A stretch of DNA of 64,000 nucleotides, from assembly GCF_949628215.1 (NCBI RefSeq), contig NW_027441188.1, positions 1-64,000 on the forward strand. Reading direction: 5' to 3'. The stretch's first letter is position 1. Every line of letters starts with the position of its first letter. Source of the stretch: Phalacrocorax aristotelis. Its lineage: Eukaryota; Chordata; Aves; Suliformes; Phalacrocoracidae. Under the pieces are notes generated by a model, which was not told the DNA's origin, did no database searches, and saw nothing but the letters and a program-made list of their open reading frames with translations. Shown piece after piece: positions 11,786 through 22,500 of this stretch. The translations under genes and the position numbers were made by a program.

Positions 11786-12349
11786 AAATAACTAAAGGGT
11801 TAAACTTGCGGCTTGAGCCCTTATTAAGCTCAACCCACATCCTGAGGAACACAACTCAATGAGCCGACTTGTGAAAGGAATTCAAAGTTCAGGAGCTGAG
11901 GAACAGAAAGAAACATGCTCCGGCAAGGAAGATGGAGGGATGCCACAACCATGATGTCACCGAAAACCGGGAATAAAACTCCTCGACATGGGGCGGGTTA
12001 AAGGGCAGGCGTGACTTTATTCGGCGCTGGATGCACGGGAGATGTTTCCACCTAACATGCACACCCACTGGAGTTTATTTTTGACATTTATATATGAGAG
12101 TTAACACACCGCACCCATCTAATGCATAAACATCGGCCTGTCCGAGCATCCTTATCTTCCATTGGCCTGTATCGTCTTCGCTTAAGTTTAAAGCTACAGC
12201 GTGATTTGAATTCACTGCACATGCTCAAGAGGAACGGGGCGGGTAGGCCTTTTGTCCCTCAGTTGAGTCGGGGGGGGTCGCAAACTCCCCTGTCGGAATT
12301 ACTTTCCCCCCAGTTAATGCGACTCTCCCTGGTTTCATCGTTTCATGGT

Positions 12350-12785
12350 TGTGGCATCCCTCAACCTTCCCTGCCGGAGAATGTTTCTTTCTGTTACGAA
12401 TCCCTGACGTTCCTCAGCCGGTGAACCTGAATCCCTGTCACAAGTTGGCTCATTGAGTTGTTTGGGCATCTCAGGGTGTGGGTTGAGCTTAATAAGGGCT
12501 CAAGCCGCAACTTTAGTTATTTACAACAAGAATTTGCCCCCTTTGGAAGCTGGACTTGATCCTTCCAAGTCAGGACATCCTATGATTTCATGATTCCATG
12601 CTTCTATGAAATATTTGAGACTCGCAGAATCTTTGACTTAGATTATGTTTCCGGCAAAGAGAGGCCTCAGTATCGCCTGTTCCATGCACTCAGTTATCAT
12701 TACAATGACTCTCATCACAATCATTATCATCAAAGCCTGGTCTAAACTGGCTAACAGTCCTCTGAGGGACCAGGGAATTTTGTCT
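12350..12785 (-). repeat. Left inverted arm of the ERV fossil
   Basis: Reverse complement of about 16130-16560. Shared stretches include TTATTTACAACAAGAATTTG and GGCATCCCTC against their complements on the right. LTR-derived. Confidence 0.75.
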
Positions 12786-13954
12786 ATCGGATTGTTTTCC
12801 GCGCTTTCCTGTAACTCCCAGGTTCCCCTTGCCATTTTCCTAATTTGGTTAATCTATTTATTTAGATCTTCAGTCCCGCTGGGAACGTGAATACAACAAC
12901 GCTCCTTATCCAAGTCCGAATAGCCACATAGTCCCCTTCCTTGGGCCAATAACAGCTCTACACCATTTTGTAAGGTCACTTCCCTGTTTGATGCACCTGC
13001 TTGTTTATGAGTGAACCACGTTCGGTGCCGTTAGCCAAACTACCCATCTGCCGTGTTCAATTTGCGAACAATACTAAGTCCCCAAAAGCCATTATTCCGG
13101 GGGCTGACATAGATCCCATCGCCCACCCAACCTTTGTAGCTCTTGACAGGCCAAGTCATGGCTCTACCTTTAATTCTCTTTGGAGTTTTCCCTGTAACTG
13201 AGGGGTAACGGGATTCTTCTCCACGATGGACGTAACGTTAACATCCCCTAAAGCAATTTGATGAGTTGGAACGTCAAAGCGAAGCCTCCCGTTGGTGTAG
13301 TAAGTGCATTCCGAGTGCGGTTTGTTTTATTCGCTTCGCACTGGATTGTGGTTCCATCGGGAAGACGAGAGGAAGATAAGGTTGATTGTAGGAACATTAA
13401 CTAGGGGCATCTCCTGTAGAGTCAAAATACCCCATTCTAATAAATTTCTACAATGAGTATAAGGTAATACTTGATATATCTTGTAATATCTGAACCCCTG
13501 AACTAGTTTTAAGACCAAATTGTCCTCTGATCCTTCAGTTTCCACTAACATCCGTACAATAATTAGAATTTTGGCCTCCGTACTTTTATCAAACTCATAA
13601 ACAGAATTACAATAATTACAAACGGGAACACGCCTTGCGTAGAATCTAAATCCGCATGAGCGATGCCCTGACCCCAAGTACAATTCACCAATTTCCCTTC
13701 TAAATCTCAACCGTAAAGGGCTTTCGATCTGTTTCTCCACACTCCACGTATCTGGTGGGAGTCCTTCCTTAATCCGTGTGTGATGAAGCCACGGCCCTTC
13801 TCCATCAAGCCTGGCTGCTGTAGAAGTAGGCAGGAGGACTCGAAAGGGTCCTTCCCAACGTTCTTTCATTGATTCCTTGTTCCAAGCCCTTAGATCGACC
13901 CATTCTCCTGGCTGCAATTCGTGGACTGCAGGATCCAGGCCTAAAAGTGTTCTT

Positions 13955-14975
13955 CGTTCACAGAATCCCAGAATCCCAGGTTGGAAGGGACCTCAGGGAC
14001 CATCTAGCCCAACCTTTCGAGGAAGAGCACAGCCTAGACAAGACGGCCCACCTCCCTGTCCAGACGACTCTTGAAGGTGTCCAACGAGGCCGAGTCGACC
14101 CCTTCCCTGGGGAGATTATTCCAACGGTGACTGTCCTCACTGGGAAAAATTTCCCTCTCGTGTCCAATCGGAATCTCCCCAAGGGCAACTTGTGTCCATC
14201 CCCCTTGCCCTCTCCATGTGACTCTGTGTAAAAAAGGAGTCTCCATCTTCTTTGTAGCTGCCCCTTAAGTCCTGGTACATGGGGATGAGACCCCCTCTGA
14301 GCCTCCTTTTCTCAAGGCTGAACAAACCCAGCTCTCCCAGCCCATCCTCGTATGGCAGCTTCCCAGTCCTCTGATCATCCTGGTGGCCCTTCTCTGGACC
14401 CCTTCCAGCCTGGCCACATCCTTTTTGTATAGCGGGGACCAGAACTGCACACAGCGCTCCAGGTGTGGCCTGACCAGCGCTGAGCAGAGCGGGATGATGA
14501 CTTCTTTATCTCTGCTGGCGATGCCCTTGTTGATGCAACCCAGCATCCTGTTGGCCTTCTTGGCCGCAGCAGCCACTGTTCACTCACGTTGAGCTTCCCC
14601 TCACCAGGACCCCCAGGTCCCTCCCCACAGAGCTGCTCTCCAGCCAGGTGGATCCCAGTCTGTGCTGCACTCCCGGATTATGTTTTCCCAGGTGCAGGAC
14701 CCTGCACTTGTCCTTGTTGACCTTCATAAGGCTCTTGCTGGCCCACTCCTCCAGCCTACCCAGACCTCCCTGCAGAGCAGCTCTCCCTTCTGGAGTGTCT
14801 GCTTCCCCACTCAACTTGGTGTCATCAGCAAACTCCATCAGGCCACACTTGATGCCGGTATCCAGATCACTTATAAAGACGTTGAATAACATTGGGCCCA
14901 ATATCGATCCCTGGGGGACCCCACCGGTGACAGGTTGCCACTTGGAAAAGGAGCTATTTACCACCACCCTGTAGA
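13955..14975 (-). mobile_element. CR1 LINE fragment nested in the ERV
   Basis: Minus-strand 3' part of a CR1 element. Peptides include GGVPQGSILGPMLFNVFI, the FADDTKLSG catalytic core of reverse transcriptase, and [16 protein letters not shown] near the end of ORF2. Its 3' end lies at about 13955, where the plus strand reads CACAGAATCCCAGAATCCCA, the usual CR1 tail. It is 5'-truncated, and ORF2 is split over more than one frame. It was inserted after the ERV because it interrupts ERV pol. Confidence 0.9.
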
Positions 14976-15374
14976 TTGTAGATTCCTGTTAGGAGAAGAC
15001 AAAACCTTCCCCAGAGGAATCACATATTCTTTAAGATACCCTGTTTCCCATCCCTGCAGTTAAAGGGTGGAGTTTAATTGTCCATAAGAGCTTCTACCCC
15101 ACAATGTGTTCCTCTGTGTTCTTGTTCCATAAATTCCCTCATTCTCTTGAAGGTACTCGATCACCTTCTGTGATCCACCATCCATCTTTGATCTTCCCTG
15201 CATTGAGCAGTTCAGCTCACTGATCATCCTCCTTGCTAGAGGTCGGCAATCCCTTTAAGCCTTCATATTTCTTAGGCCATATCCCCAAAACTTGGTCTTC
15301 TTTGACACTCTAGACCCTGCTGCTCCTCGAGTTCAAGAGACCAATGGTATAGAGCCCTCTAACATTCTTGTTCC

Positions 15375-15720
15375 CTAAAGGACATCATCCACATACTGTA
15401 GCAAAGTTCTTCCTGCATTTTCTTTTTGCCAATCCTCTAATTCCTTAGCTAGTTGATTTCTAAGACTATTTTTTACCCCCCGCAGAAGAACAGCCCAACA
15501 CAGTTGAGCCTTCCAGCCAGTTTTTGGATTTTCCCACTTGAAGGCAAATAGCTTTTGGCTTTCAAATTCCAAAGGGATGAAAAAGAAGGCATCCTTCAAA
15601 TCTAATACCGTGAACCACTGATCTGTTTCTTTAACTGCAGTCAATAAAGGGTGCGGATTTGTTACCTCTGGGATCCCAGGACGATCTCGCGCTGCTGAGC
15701 CGGCAAACATCACATTGAAA
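15375..15720 (-). mobile_element. ERV reverse-transcriptase fragment
   Basis: Part of the same fossil. The minus-strand peptide shows the retroviral palm motifs WFTVLDLKDAFFFIPL and LLQYVDDVL, as in gammaretroviral reverse transcriptase. Confidence 0.8.
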
Positions 15721-16129
15721 CCCGGAGCACGAACGGTAAGATGAAAACGATATCCTATTGAACTAGAAGGAAGAAAGGGTTTAGAACCCCTAATAGAGAA
15801 GTTTATGGCTCATGGACTGCTACGAGGATGCCAATCGGAGTGTAACGCTCCAATGTTACCCCATTCAGATGAATATAAGTAGAATTTTATCTATCAAATT
15901 TTATATATAGCAAGATTTGAGAGCAGTAAATCCAATTGTGCAAGGCGTCTGCCCACTGGTAGCAGGGACAATTCGTGAGTTGTACTTGGGGTCAGGGCAT
16001 CGCTTATGCGGATTTAGATTATCGTCATGTTATTCCTATAATATAAAAAGCTGGCCAGGTTCCGGGGAACGGACGACGTTCTCTGCCTGGGACGGAGAAC
16101 CACAAACGTATGGTTTAGAAGGGTGGGTG

Positions 16130-16615
16130 GATTGTCCCTCAGAGGACTGTTAGCCAGTTTAGACCAGGCTTTGGTGATAATAATGATTGTGATGAATCAT
16201 TTTAATGATAATTGAGTGCATGGAACAGGCGATACTGAGGCCTCTCTTTGCCGGAAACATAATCTAAGTCAAAGATTCTGCGAGTCTTAAATGAAATATT
16301 TCATAGAAGCATGGAATCATGGAATCATAGGATGTCCTGACTTGGAAGGATCAAGTCCAACTTCCAAAGGGGGCAAATTCTTGTTGTAAATAACTAAAGG
16401 GTTAAAGTTGCGGCTTGAGCCCTTATTAAGCTCAACCCACATCCTGAGATGCCCAAACAACTCAATGAGCCGACTTGTGAAAGGAATTCAGGTTCACTGG
16501 CTGAGGAATGTCAGGGACCCATAACAAAAAGAAACATTCTCCGGCAAGGAAGATGGAGGGATGCCACAACCATGATGTCACCGAAAACCGGGAATAAAAC
16601 TCCTTAATACTGAGC
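16130..16615 (+). repeat. Right LTR-like arm of the ERV fossil
   Basis: Matches 11786-11995 in the same orientation (TTGCGGCTTGAGCCCTTATT, GGAAGATGGAGGGATGCCAC) and 12350-12785 in reverse. It ends with GGGAATAAAACTCC, a likely LTR polyadenylation signal. Confidence 0.75.
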
Positions 16616-17185
16616 GTGTTAACCCCCTCAGGCCCCAGATTTACACCCCAGTGCCCAGCTTTACTCCCTCAGAGCTTACACTTGCTCCCCTCAGGGCCCT
16701 CATTTACACCCCAGATCCCAGATTTGCCCCCTCAGGGCCCAGATTTACACACCAGAGCCCAGGTTTACTCCCCCAGGGCCCAGATTTACACCCCAGGCCC
16801 CAGGTTTATTCCCTCAGGGGTTACACTTGCCCCTTCAGGGCCCAGATTTACATCCCTAAACCCAGATTTACCCCCTCAGGGCTTATATTTGCCCCCTTAG
16901 GGCCCTGAATTACACTGCTGAGCCCAGATACCCTCCCTCAGGGCCCAGAGTTCCCCTAAAGGCTTATATTTCCCCCCTCATGTCCCAGATTTACACCCCA
17001 GAGCCCCAATTTATGCCTCTAGGGCCATGGTTTATATCCAAAAGCCCCAGATTTACCCCCTCAGGGAATATATTTACCCCCTGGGGCCCAGATTTACACC
17101 CTCATGCCCTGATTTACACCGCCAGGACCCTGATTTACCCCACCCCAACCTCATCTTTACCCCCTCAGACCCCAGATTTAGCCCC
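16616..17185. repeat. CCCAGATTTACCCCCTCAGGGC minisatellite, right part
   Basis: Continuation of the array at 10855-11785 after the ERV insertion, with the same CCCAGATTTAC and CCCTCAGGGC core. Confidence 0.85.
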
Positions 17186-17199
17186 CCGGCCCAGCTTTA

Positions 17200-17474
17200 G
17201 CTCAGGCCCCGCCCCTCGAGCCCTCATTGGCGGAGCCCCTGCGTGGAGGCGGGACGGTCCGCTGCAGTCTCCGCCGCGGCTCAACGCCCAGGAACCGTCT
17301 CCCATTGGCCAGGGGGAAGGCGGGACTTCGCGTTTCCGTCTCTCATTGGTTGTCGCTTTCCCGCCGCCGGGGAAAGGGGGCGGGTTCTCCGCCGGGCTCC
17401 GCGCTCTGATTGGTTGTTCTGCGCGGAGTGGGAGAGTGGCGGCGGCGGCGCGTTCCCGGCGTGCACCGCGCGGT
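17200..17474 (+). promoter_or_regulatory. CCHCR1: CCAAT-rich CpG promoter, probably of CCHCR1
   Basis: Four inverted CCAAT boxes (ATTGG at 17226, 17304, 17345 and 17409) stand among GC boxes, with an E2F-like TTTCCCGCC at 17357. This NF-Y/E2F layout is typical of cell-cycle promoters. A possible noncoding first exon ends at about 17474 at GGTC/GTGAGG. In mammals CCHCR1 shares a divergent promoter with TCF19; no TCF19 (FHA domain) sequence is seen to the left here. The alanine-rich gene begins 7 kb away in the divergent direction. Confidence 0.65.
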
Positions 17475-17479
17475 CGTGA

Positions 17480-19445
17480 GGGGGCCGGGGGTTGCTGGGG
17501 GTACTGGGGGGCACTGGGAGGTACTGGGGGGCACTGGGGGGCACTGGGGGGTACTGGGAGCGCCAGTGTTGGTGGGACTGGGAGTTACCGGGGGGTGCCG
17601 GAGCTGGGGGGAGGCACTGGGAGTTACTGGGAGCCCCTGGGCCGTGAGGAGGGGGAAATGAGCCACTGGGAGTGCGTGGGGAGAACTGGGAGTCACTGGG
17701 AATATGAGGGGACGGTAACTGGGGGTCCTGGGACCCACTGGGACCTTGAGGGGTGGGGAATGGGAGTCACTGGGGTCGTCTGTGCCTTGAACTGGGAGTC
17801 ACTGGAACATGAGGGGGCTGTTACTGGGAGTCACTGGGGGGACTGGGGAGCCACTGGGCGATACTGGGAGCCACTGGGAGTATGTGATGTGGAAGTGGGA
17901 GTCACTGGGAACATGAGGGGGCTGTTACTGGGAGTCACTGGGGGGACTGGGGAGCCACTGGGCGATACTGGGAGCCACTGGGAGTATGTGATGTGGAAGT
18001 GGGAGTCACTGGGAACATGAGGGGGTTGTTACTGGGGGGACTGGGAGCCACTGGGCTATACTGGGAGCCACTGGGAGCATGTGATGTGGAAGTGGGAGTC
18101 ACTGGGAACATGAGGGGGTTGTTACTGGGGGGACTGGGGAGCCACTGGGCTATACTGGGAGCCACTGGGAGTATGGTTTGGGGAAGTGGGAGTCACTGGG
18201 AACATGAGGGGGTTGTTACTGGGGGGACTGGGGAGCCACTGGGCTATACTGGGAGCCACTGGGAGTATGTGATGTGGAAGTGGGAGTCACTGGGAACACG
18301 AGGGGGCTGTTACTGGGAGTCTCTGGGGGGACTGGGGAGCCACTGGGCTATACTGGGAGCCACTGGGAGTATGTGATGTGGAAGTGGGAGTCACTGGGAA
18401 CATGAGGGGGTTGTTACTGGGAGTAACTGGGGGGACTGGGGAGCCACTGGGCGATACTGGGAGCCACTGGGAGAATGTGATGTGGAAGTGGGAGTCACTG
18501 GGAACACTAGGGGGTTGTTACTGGGAGTCACTGGGGGGACTGGGAGCCACTGGGAGTATGGGTTGGGGAAGTGGGAGTCACTGGGAACATGAGGGGGTTG
18601 TTACTGGGGGGACTGGGGAGCCACTGGGCTATACTGGGAGCCACTGGGAGTATGTGATGTGGAAGTGGGAGTCACTGGGAACACGAGGGGGCTGTTACTG
18701 GGAGTCTCTGGGGGGACTGGGGAGCCACTGGGCTATACTGGGAGCCACTGGGAGTATGTGATGTGGAAGTGGGAGTCACTGGGAACATGAGGGGGCTGTT
18801 ACTGGGAGTCTCTGGGGGGACTGGGGAGCCACTGGGACCATGAGGGGAGGACTGGGGAGCCACTGGGCGATACTGGGAGCCACTGGGAGTTTGGTTTGGG
18901 GAAGTGGGAGTCACTGGGAACATGAGGGGGTTGTTACTGGGAGTAACTGGGGGGACTGGGGAGCCACTGGGCTATACTGGGAGCCACTGGGAGTATGTGA
19001 TGTGGAAGTGGGAGTCACTGGGAACATGAGGGGGTTGTTACTGGGAGTAACTGGGGGGACTGGGGAGCCACTGGGCTATACTGGGAGCCACTGGGAGCAT
19101 GTGATGTGGATGTGGGAGTCTCTGGGAACGTGAGGGGGTTGTTACTGGGAGTCTCTGGGGGGACTGGGGAGCCACTGGGCTATACTGGGAGCCACTGGGA
19201 GCATGTGATGGGGAAGTGGGAGTCACTGGGAATGTGAGAGGATGGTAACTGGGAGTTACTGGAGCCATGGCAGGGGGAACTGGGAATTACTGGGGGGTTA
19301 CAGGAACTGGTAGTCACTGGTTGTTACTGGGAGTCACTGAGGCTTGGGGGACGGGTACTGGGACTGTGTGTAGAGGGGAGCAGGCCCCCAGTGGGGGTTA
19401 CTGGGAGGTACGGGGGATAGAGGGGACACTGGGAGTTAGTGGGGA
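17480..19445. repeat. About 100-bp minisatellite in CCHCR1 intron 1
   Basis: Units of the type GGAAGTGGGAGTCACTGGGA, ACATGAGGGGGTTGTTACTG and GCCACTGGGCTATACTGGGA, recurring every 97-102 bp (GATGTGG at 17886, 17987, 18084). About 14 copies. Confidence 0.85.
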
Positions 19446-19496
19446 GGGGGGGTTACTGGGACTTACTGGGAGTTGTCCCACCCCAGGGTGCCACCA

Positions 19497-19524
19497 ATGG
19501 CCGAGAATCACCCAGAGCCACCAG
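19497..19524 (+). CDS. CCHCR1: CCHCR1 coding exon 1 (start)
   Basis: Acceptor CCACCCCAG at 19486, then ATG 19497 in a strong context, MAENHPEPP, donor CCACCAG/GTACTG. A second GT six bases on (CTG/GTGAGC) is possible, but only the first keeps the frame into the next exon. Confidence 0.75.
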
Positions 19525-22500
19525 GTACTGGTGAGCCCTGGATGCCGGGGTCGTCGTGTCCCCCCCACCCCGGACACGTGGGTCCCCCCACCCTGACCCT
19601 CCCGGCCCTCCCTGGACACCTGGGTGTCCCCCCCGACACCCACCCTGGACGCCTGGGTCCCCCCACCCCTCCCTGCCCCTGACACCCCCCCCCCCGGACA
19701 CCTGGGTCCCCCCCACCCCTCCCTGCCCCTGACACCGCCCCCCCCGGACACCTGGGTCCCCCCACCCCTGACACCCCCCTCCCCGGACACCTGGGTCCCC
19801 CCCACCCCTCCCTGCCCCTGACACCCCCCCCCGGACACCTGGGTCCCCCCGCCCCTGACACCCCCCCTCCCCGGACACCTGGGTCTCCCCACAACACCCC
19901 CCTGGATGCCTGGGTCCCCTCCGGACACTTGGGTCCCCCCACCCTGACCCCACCTGACACCCCCCGGACACCTGGGTCCCCCCACCCTTCCCCCCCCCCC
20001 CCCGACACCCCCCCGGGACACTTGGGTCCCCCCACCCTTCCCCCCCCCCCCGACCCCCCCCCGGACACTTGGGTCCCCCCACCCCAACCCCCCTGACACC
20101 CCCCAGGACGCCTGGGTCCCCTCACCCCTCCCCCCACCCTTCTCCCTGACCCACCCCCCCCCCCCCGACAGCCCCCCGGACATCTGGGTCCCTCCTGCCC
20201 CGCCCAGGTCTGCAGGGTCTCGTCCCCCCATCACACTTCGTGCTCCGCCCCCCCGGCCCCAGTGCCAGGTAAGGCCTCCCAGTGCTCCCAGTAACCTCCC
20301 AGTTACCTCCCAGTTACCAATCCTCCCAGTAACCCTCACCAGTGCTCCCAGTAACCCCCCAGTGCACCCAGCTCCTCCTCAGCTCCTCCCTCATTACTCC
20401 TGCTGTGCTCTCATGTTCCCAGTAGCTGCCCAGTAACCCCCAGTGCTCCCAGTAACCTCCTAATACCTGCCCCAGGGCTCCCAGTAATCCCCAGTGTTCT
20501 CTGTAATCCCCCAGTTTCCCTCTCCAGTGTTCCCCGTAACCTCCCAGTACATCCCAATGCTGCCAGTAGCCCTCCCAGTAAGTCCCCCAGTGTTCCCAGT
20601 AACCCCCAGAGCCTGGACACCTTGGTCCCCTTTGACAGGATGCTGGAGGCGGAGCTTGAGGCTGAGAGGAGGAGGGGCCAAGCCTTGGAGGTGGAGCTTG
20701 AGGCTGGGAAGAGGCGGGGCCAAGCACTGGAGGTGGAGCTTGAGGCTGAGAGGAGGCGGAGCCAGGCCTTGGAGGCAGAGCTTGAGGCTGAGAGGAGGCG
20801 GAGCCAGGCCCTGGAGGTGGAGCTTGAGGCTGAGAGGAGGCGTGGTCAAGCCCAGGGGGCGGAGCCTGGTGGGGGTCAGTCCCCAGAGGAGGTGAGCCCT
20901 GGGTCCCCTGGGGTCCATGTCCCCTCCCCTTGGGGACATGATGGCCTTGTCCCCTGTCCCCGCGGTGTCCCCAAGGCGGCCCCCTGTCCCTGCAGTGTCC
21001 CCGAGGCATCCCTCTCTTCCCAGGGTATCCCCCCATCCCCACAGTGTCCCTAGGGCGTCCCCCTGTCCCCATGGCATCCCCGAGGTGTCCCTGCAGTGTC
21101 CCTGAGGTGTCCCTACAGTGTCTCCAAGGCGTCCCCCTGTTACTTCAGTGTCCCCAGGGTGTCCCCCTGTCCCCATAGTGTTCCCGAGGCGTCCCCCTGT
21201 CCCCATGGCGTCCTCCTGCCCCTGCGGTGGCCCCAAGGTGTCCCCCTGTCCCTGCAGTGTCCCTGAGGCATCCCCCTGTCCCCAGGGTGTCCCCCATCCC
21301 CGTAGTGTTCCCGAGGCGTCCCCCTGTCCCCAGGGTGTCCCCCATCCCCGTAGTGTTCCTGAGGCGTCCCCCTGTCCCCATGGCGTCCTCCTGCCCCTGC
21401 GGTGGCCCCAAGGTGTCCCCCTGTCCCTGCAGTGTCCCTGAGGCATCCCCCTGTCCCCAGGGTGTCCCCCATCCCCGCAGTGTTCCCGAGGCGTCCCCCT
21501 GTCTCCAGGGTGTCTCCCTGTCCCTGCAGTGTCCCCAGGGTGTCCCCCTGTCCCTGCAGTGTCCCCACACTGTCCCCATTCCCGCAGTGCCAGGCCACAG
21601 TACTGCTCCAGGCCCGGCTCAGCGCCCTCGGCCACATCCTGACCCTGCAGGAGCGTGAACTGGGCCGTGAGGTGGGGCTGGGGAGGGCCCCAGGGTGCCC
21701 CTGGGGGGGCTTTTGGGGGCAGGGAGGGACATAGGGTGCCCCTGGGGACCCTTTGGGGTCCTGGGAGGGGTCACATGAGTGCTGGGGGTTGCCCTGGGCA
21801 GGGCAATGGGAGGGTCCTGGGGTGCTCAGGGGTGGGCTGAGGAGGTGCTGGGGTGCTGTGGGGGTCTTTGGGGCTCCAGTAGGGTGCTCTTGGGGGAGCT
21901 TTTGGGGGCAGAGGGGGACATAAGAGGCCTCTAGGGGCCCTTTGCGGTGCTGGGAGGGGTCACTTGTGTGCTGGGTGGCAATGGGAGGGTCCTGGGGTAC
22001 TCTGGGGAGAGGCTGGGGTGGGCCTGGGGTGCTTTGGAGGTGTTTGGGGCTCCAATAGGGTGCCGCTGGTGTTTTTTTGGGGGTGTTGGAGGAGCCCTAG
22101 GGTGTTGTGAGGTGCCCTTGGGGGGCAATGGGGGAGCCCTGGGGTGCCACAGTGGTCCTGGGGGGCAATTGGTCAACATGAGGAGATGGGGGGGGGAAGC
22201 TGTAGGGGTGCTCTGGGGGGGTCCGGGGGTTTCTGAAGTGCTGGGGGGGCACAGGGGTGCTTGGGGGTTCATCTGGCAGACTCTGGGGTGCCACAGGGGG
22301 CCCTGGGGGGCCACGGGGGAGCCTGAGGGGCCACGGGGGTGTCCTGGAGGCACAGGATGCTGGGGGGGACTGGGGAGGGGAGGGGTTGGAGCACCCTTGC
22401 GGTGCCATAAGGTGCCACTGGGCAGAGGCTTTTAGGGTGTTGGGGGGATGCTGATGTGCAACGGGGAGGTTCTGGGGTGCTGAGGGGGTCTTGGGTGCCC

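Larger units (their letters stand above)
11786..16615. mobile_element. Broken gammaretrovirus-like ERV with inverted terminal arms
   Basis: LTR-like DNA occurs three times: plus orientation at about 11786-11995, minus orientation at about 12350-12785, and plus orientation at about 16130-16615. The last two form inverted arms of roughly 430 bp. Between them are minus-strand pol pieces: an integrase C-terminal segment near 13.8 kb (RWEGPFRVLLPTSTAARL) and a reverse-transcriptase segment near 15.4-15.7 kb with the YVDD core. A plus-strand pol piece lies near 15.8 kb. A CR1 copy is inserted at 13955-14975. The pol style is class I (gamma-like). It is rearranged and clearly non-functional, with many breaks, so it is old; the arms still match well. 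Confidence 0.75.

Noticed and set aside
17480-19445. Possible centromere or telomere satellite
   Set aside because: About 100-bp GC-rich units confined to one intron between the promoter and the start exon; no TTAGGG units.
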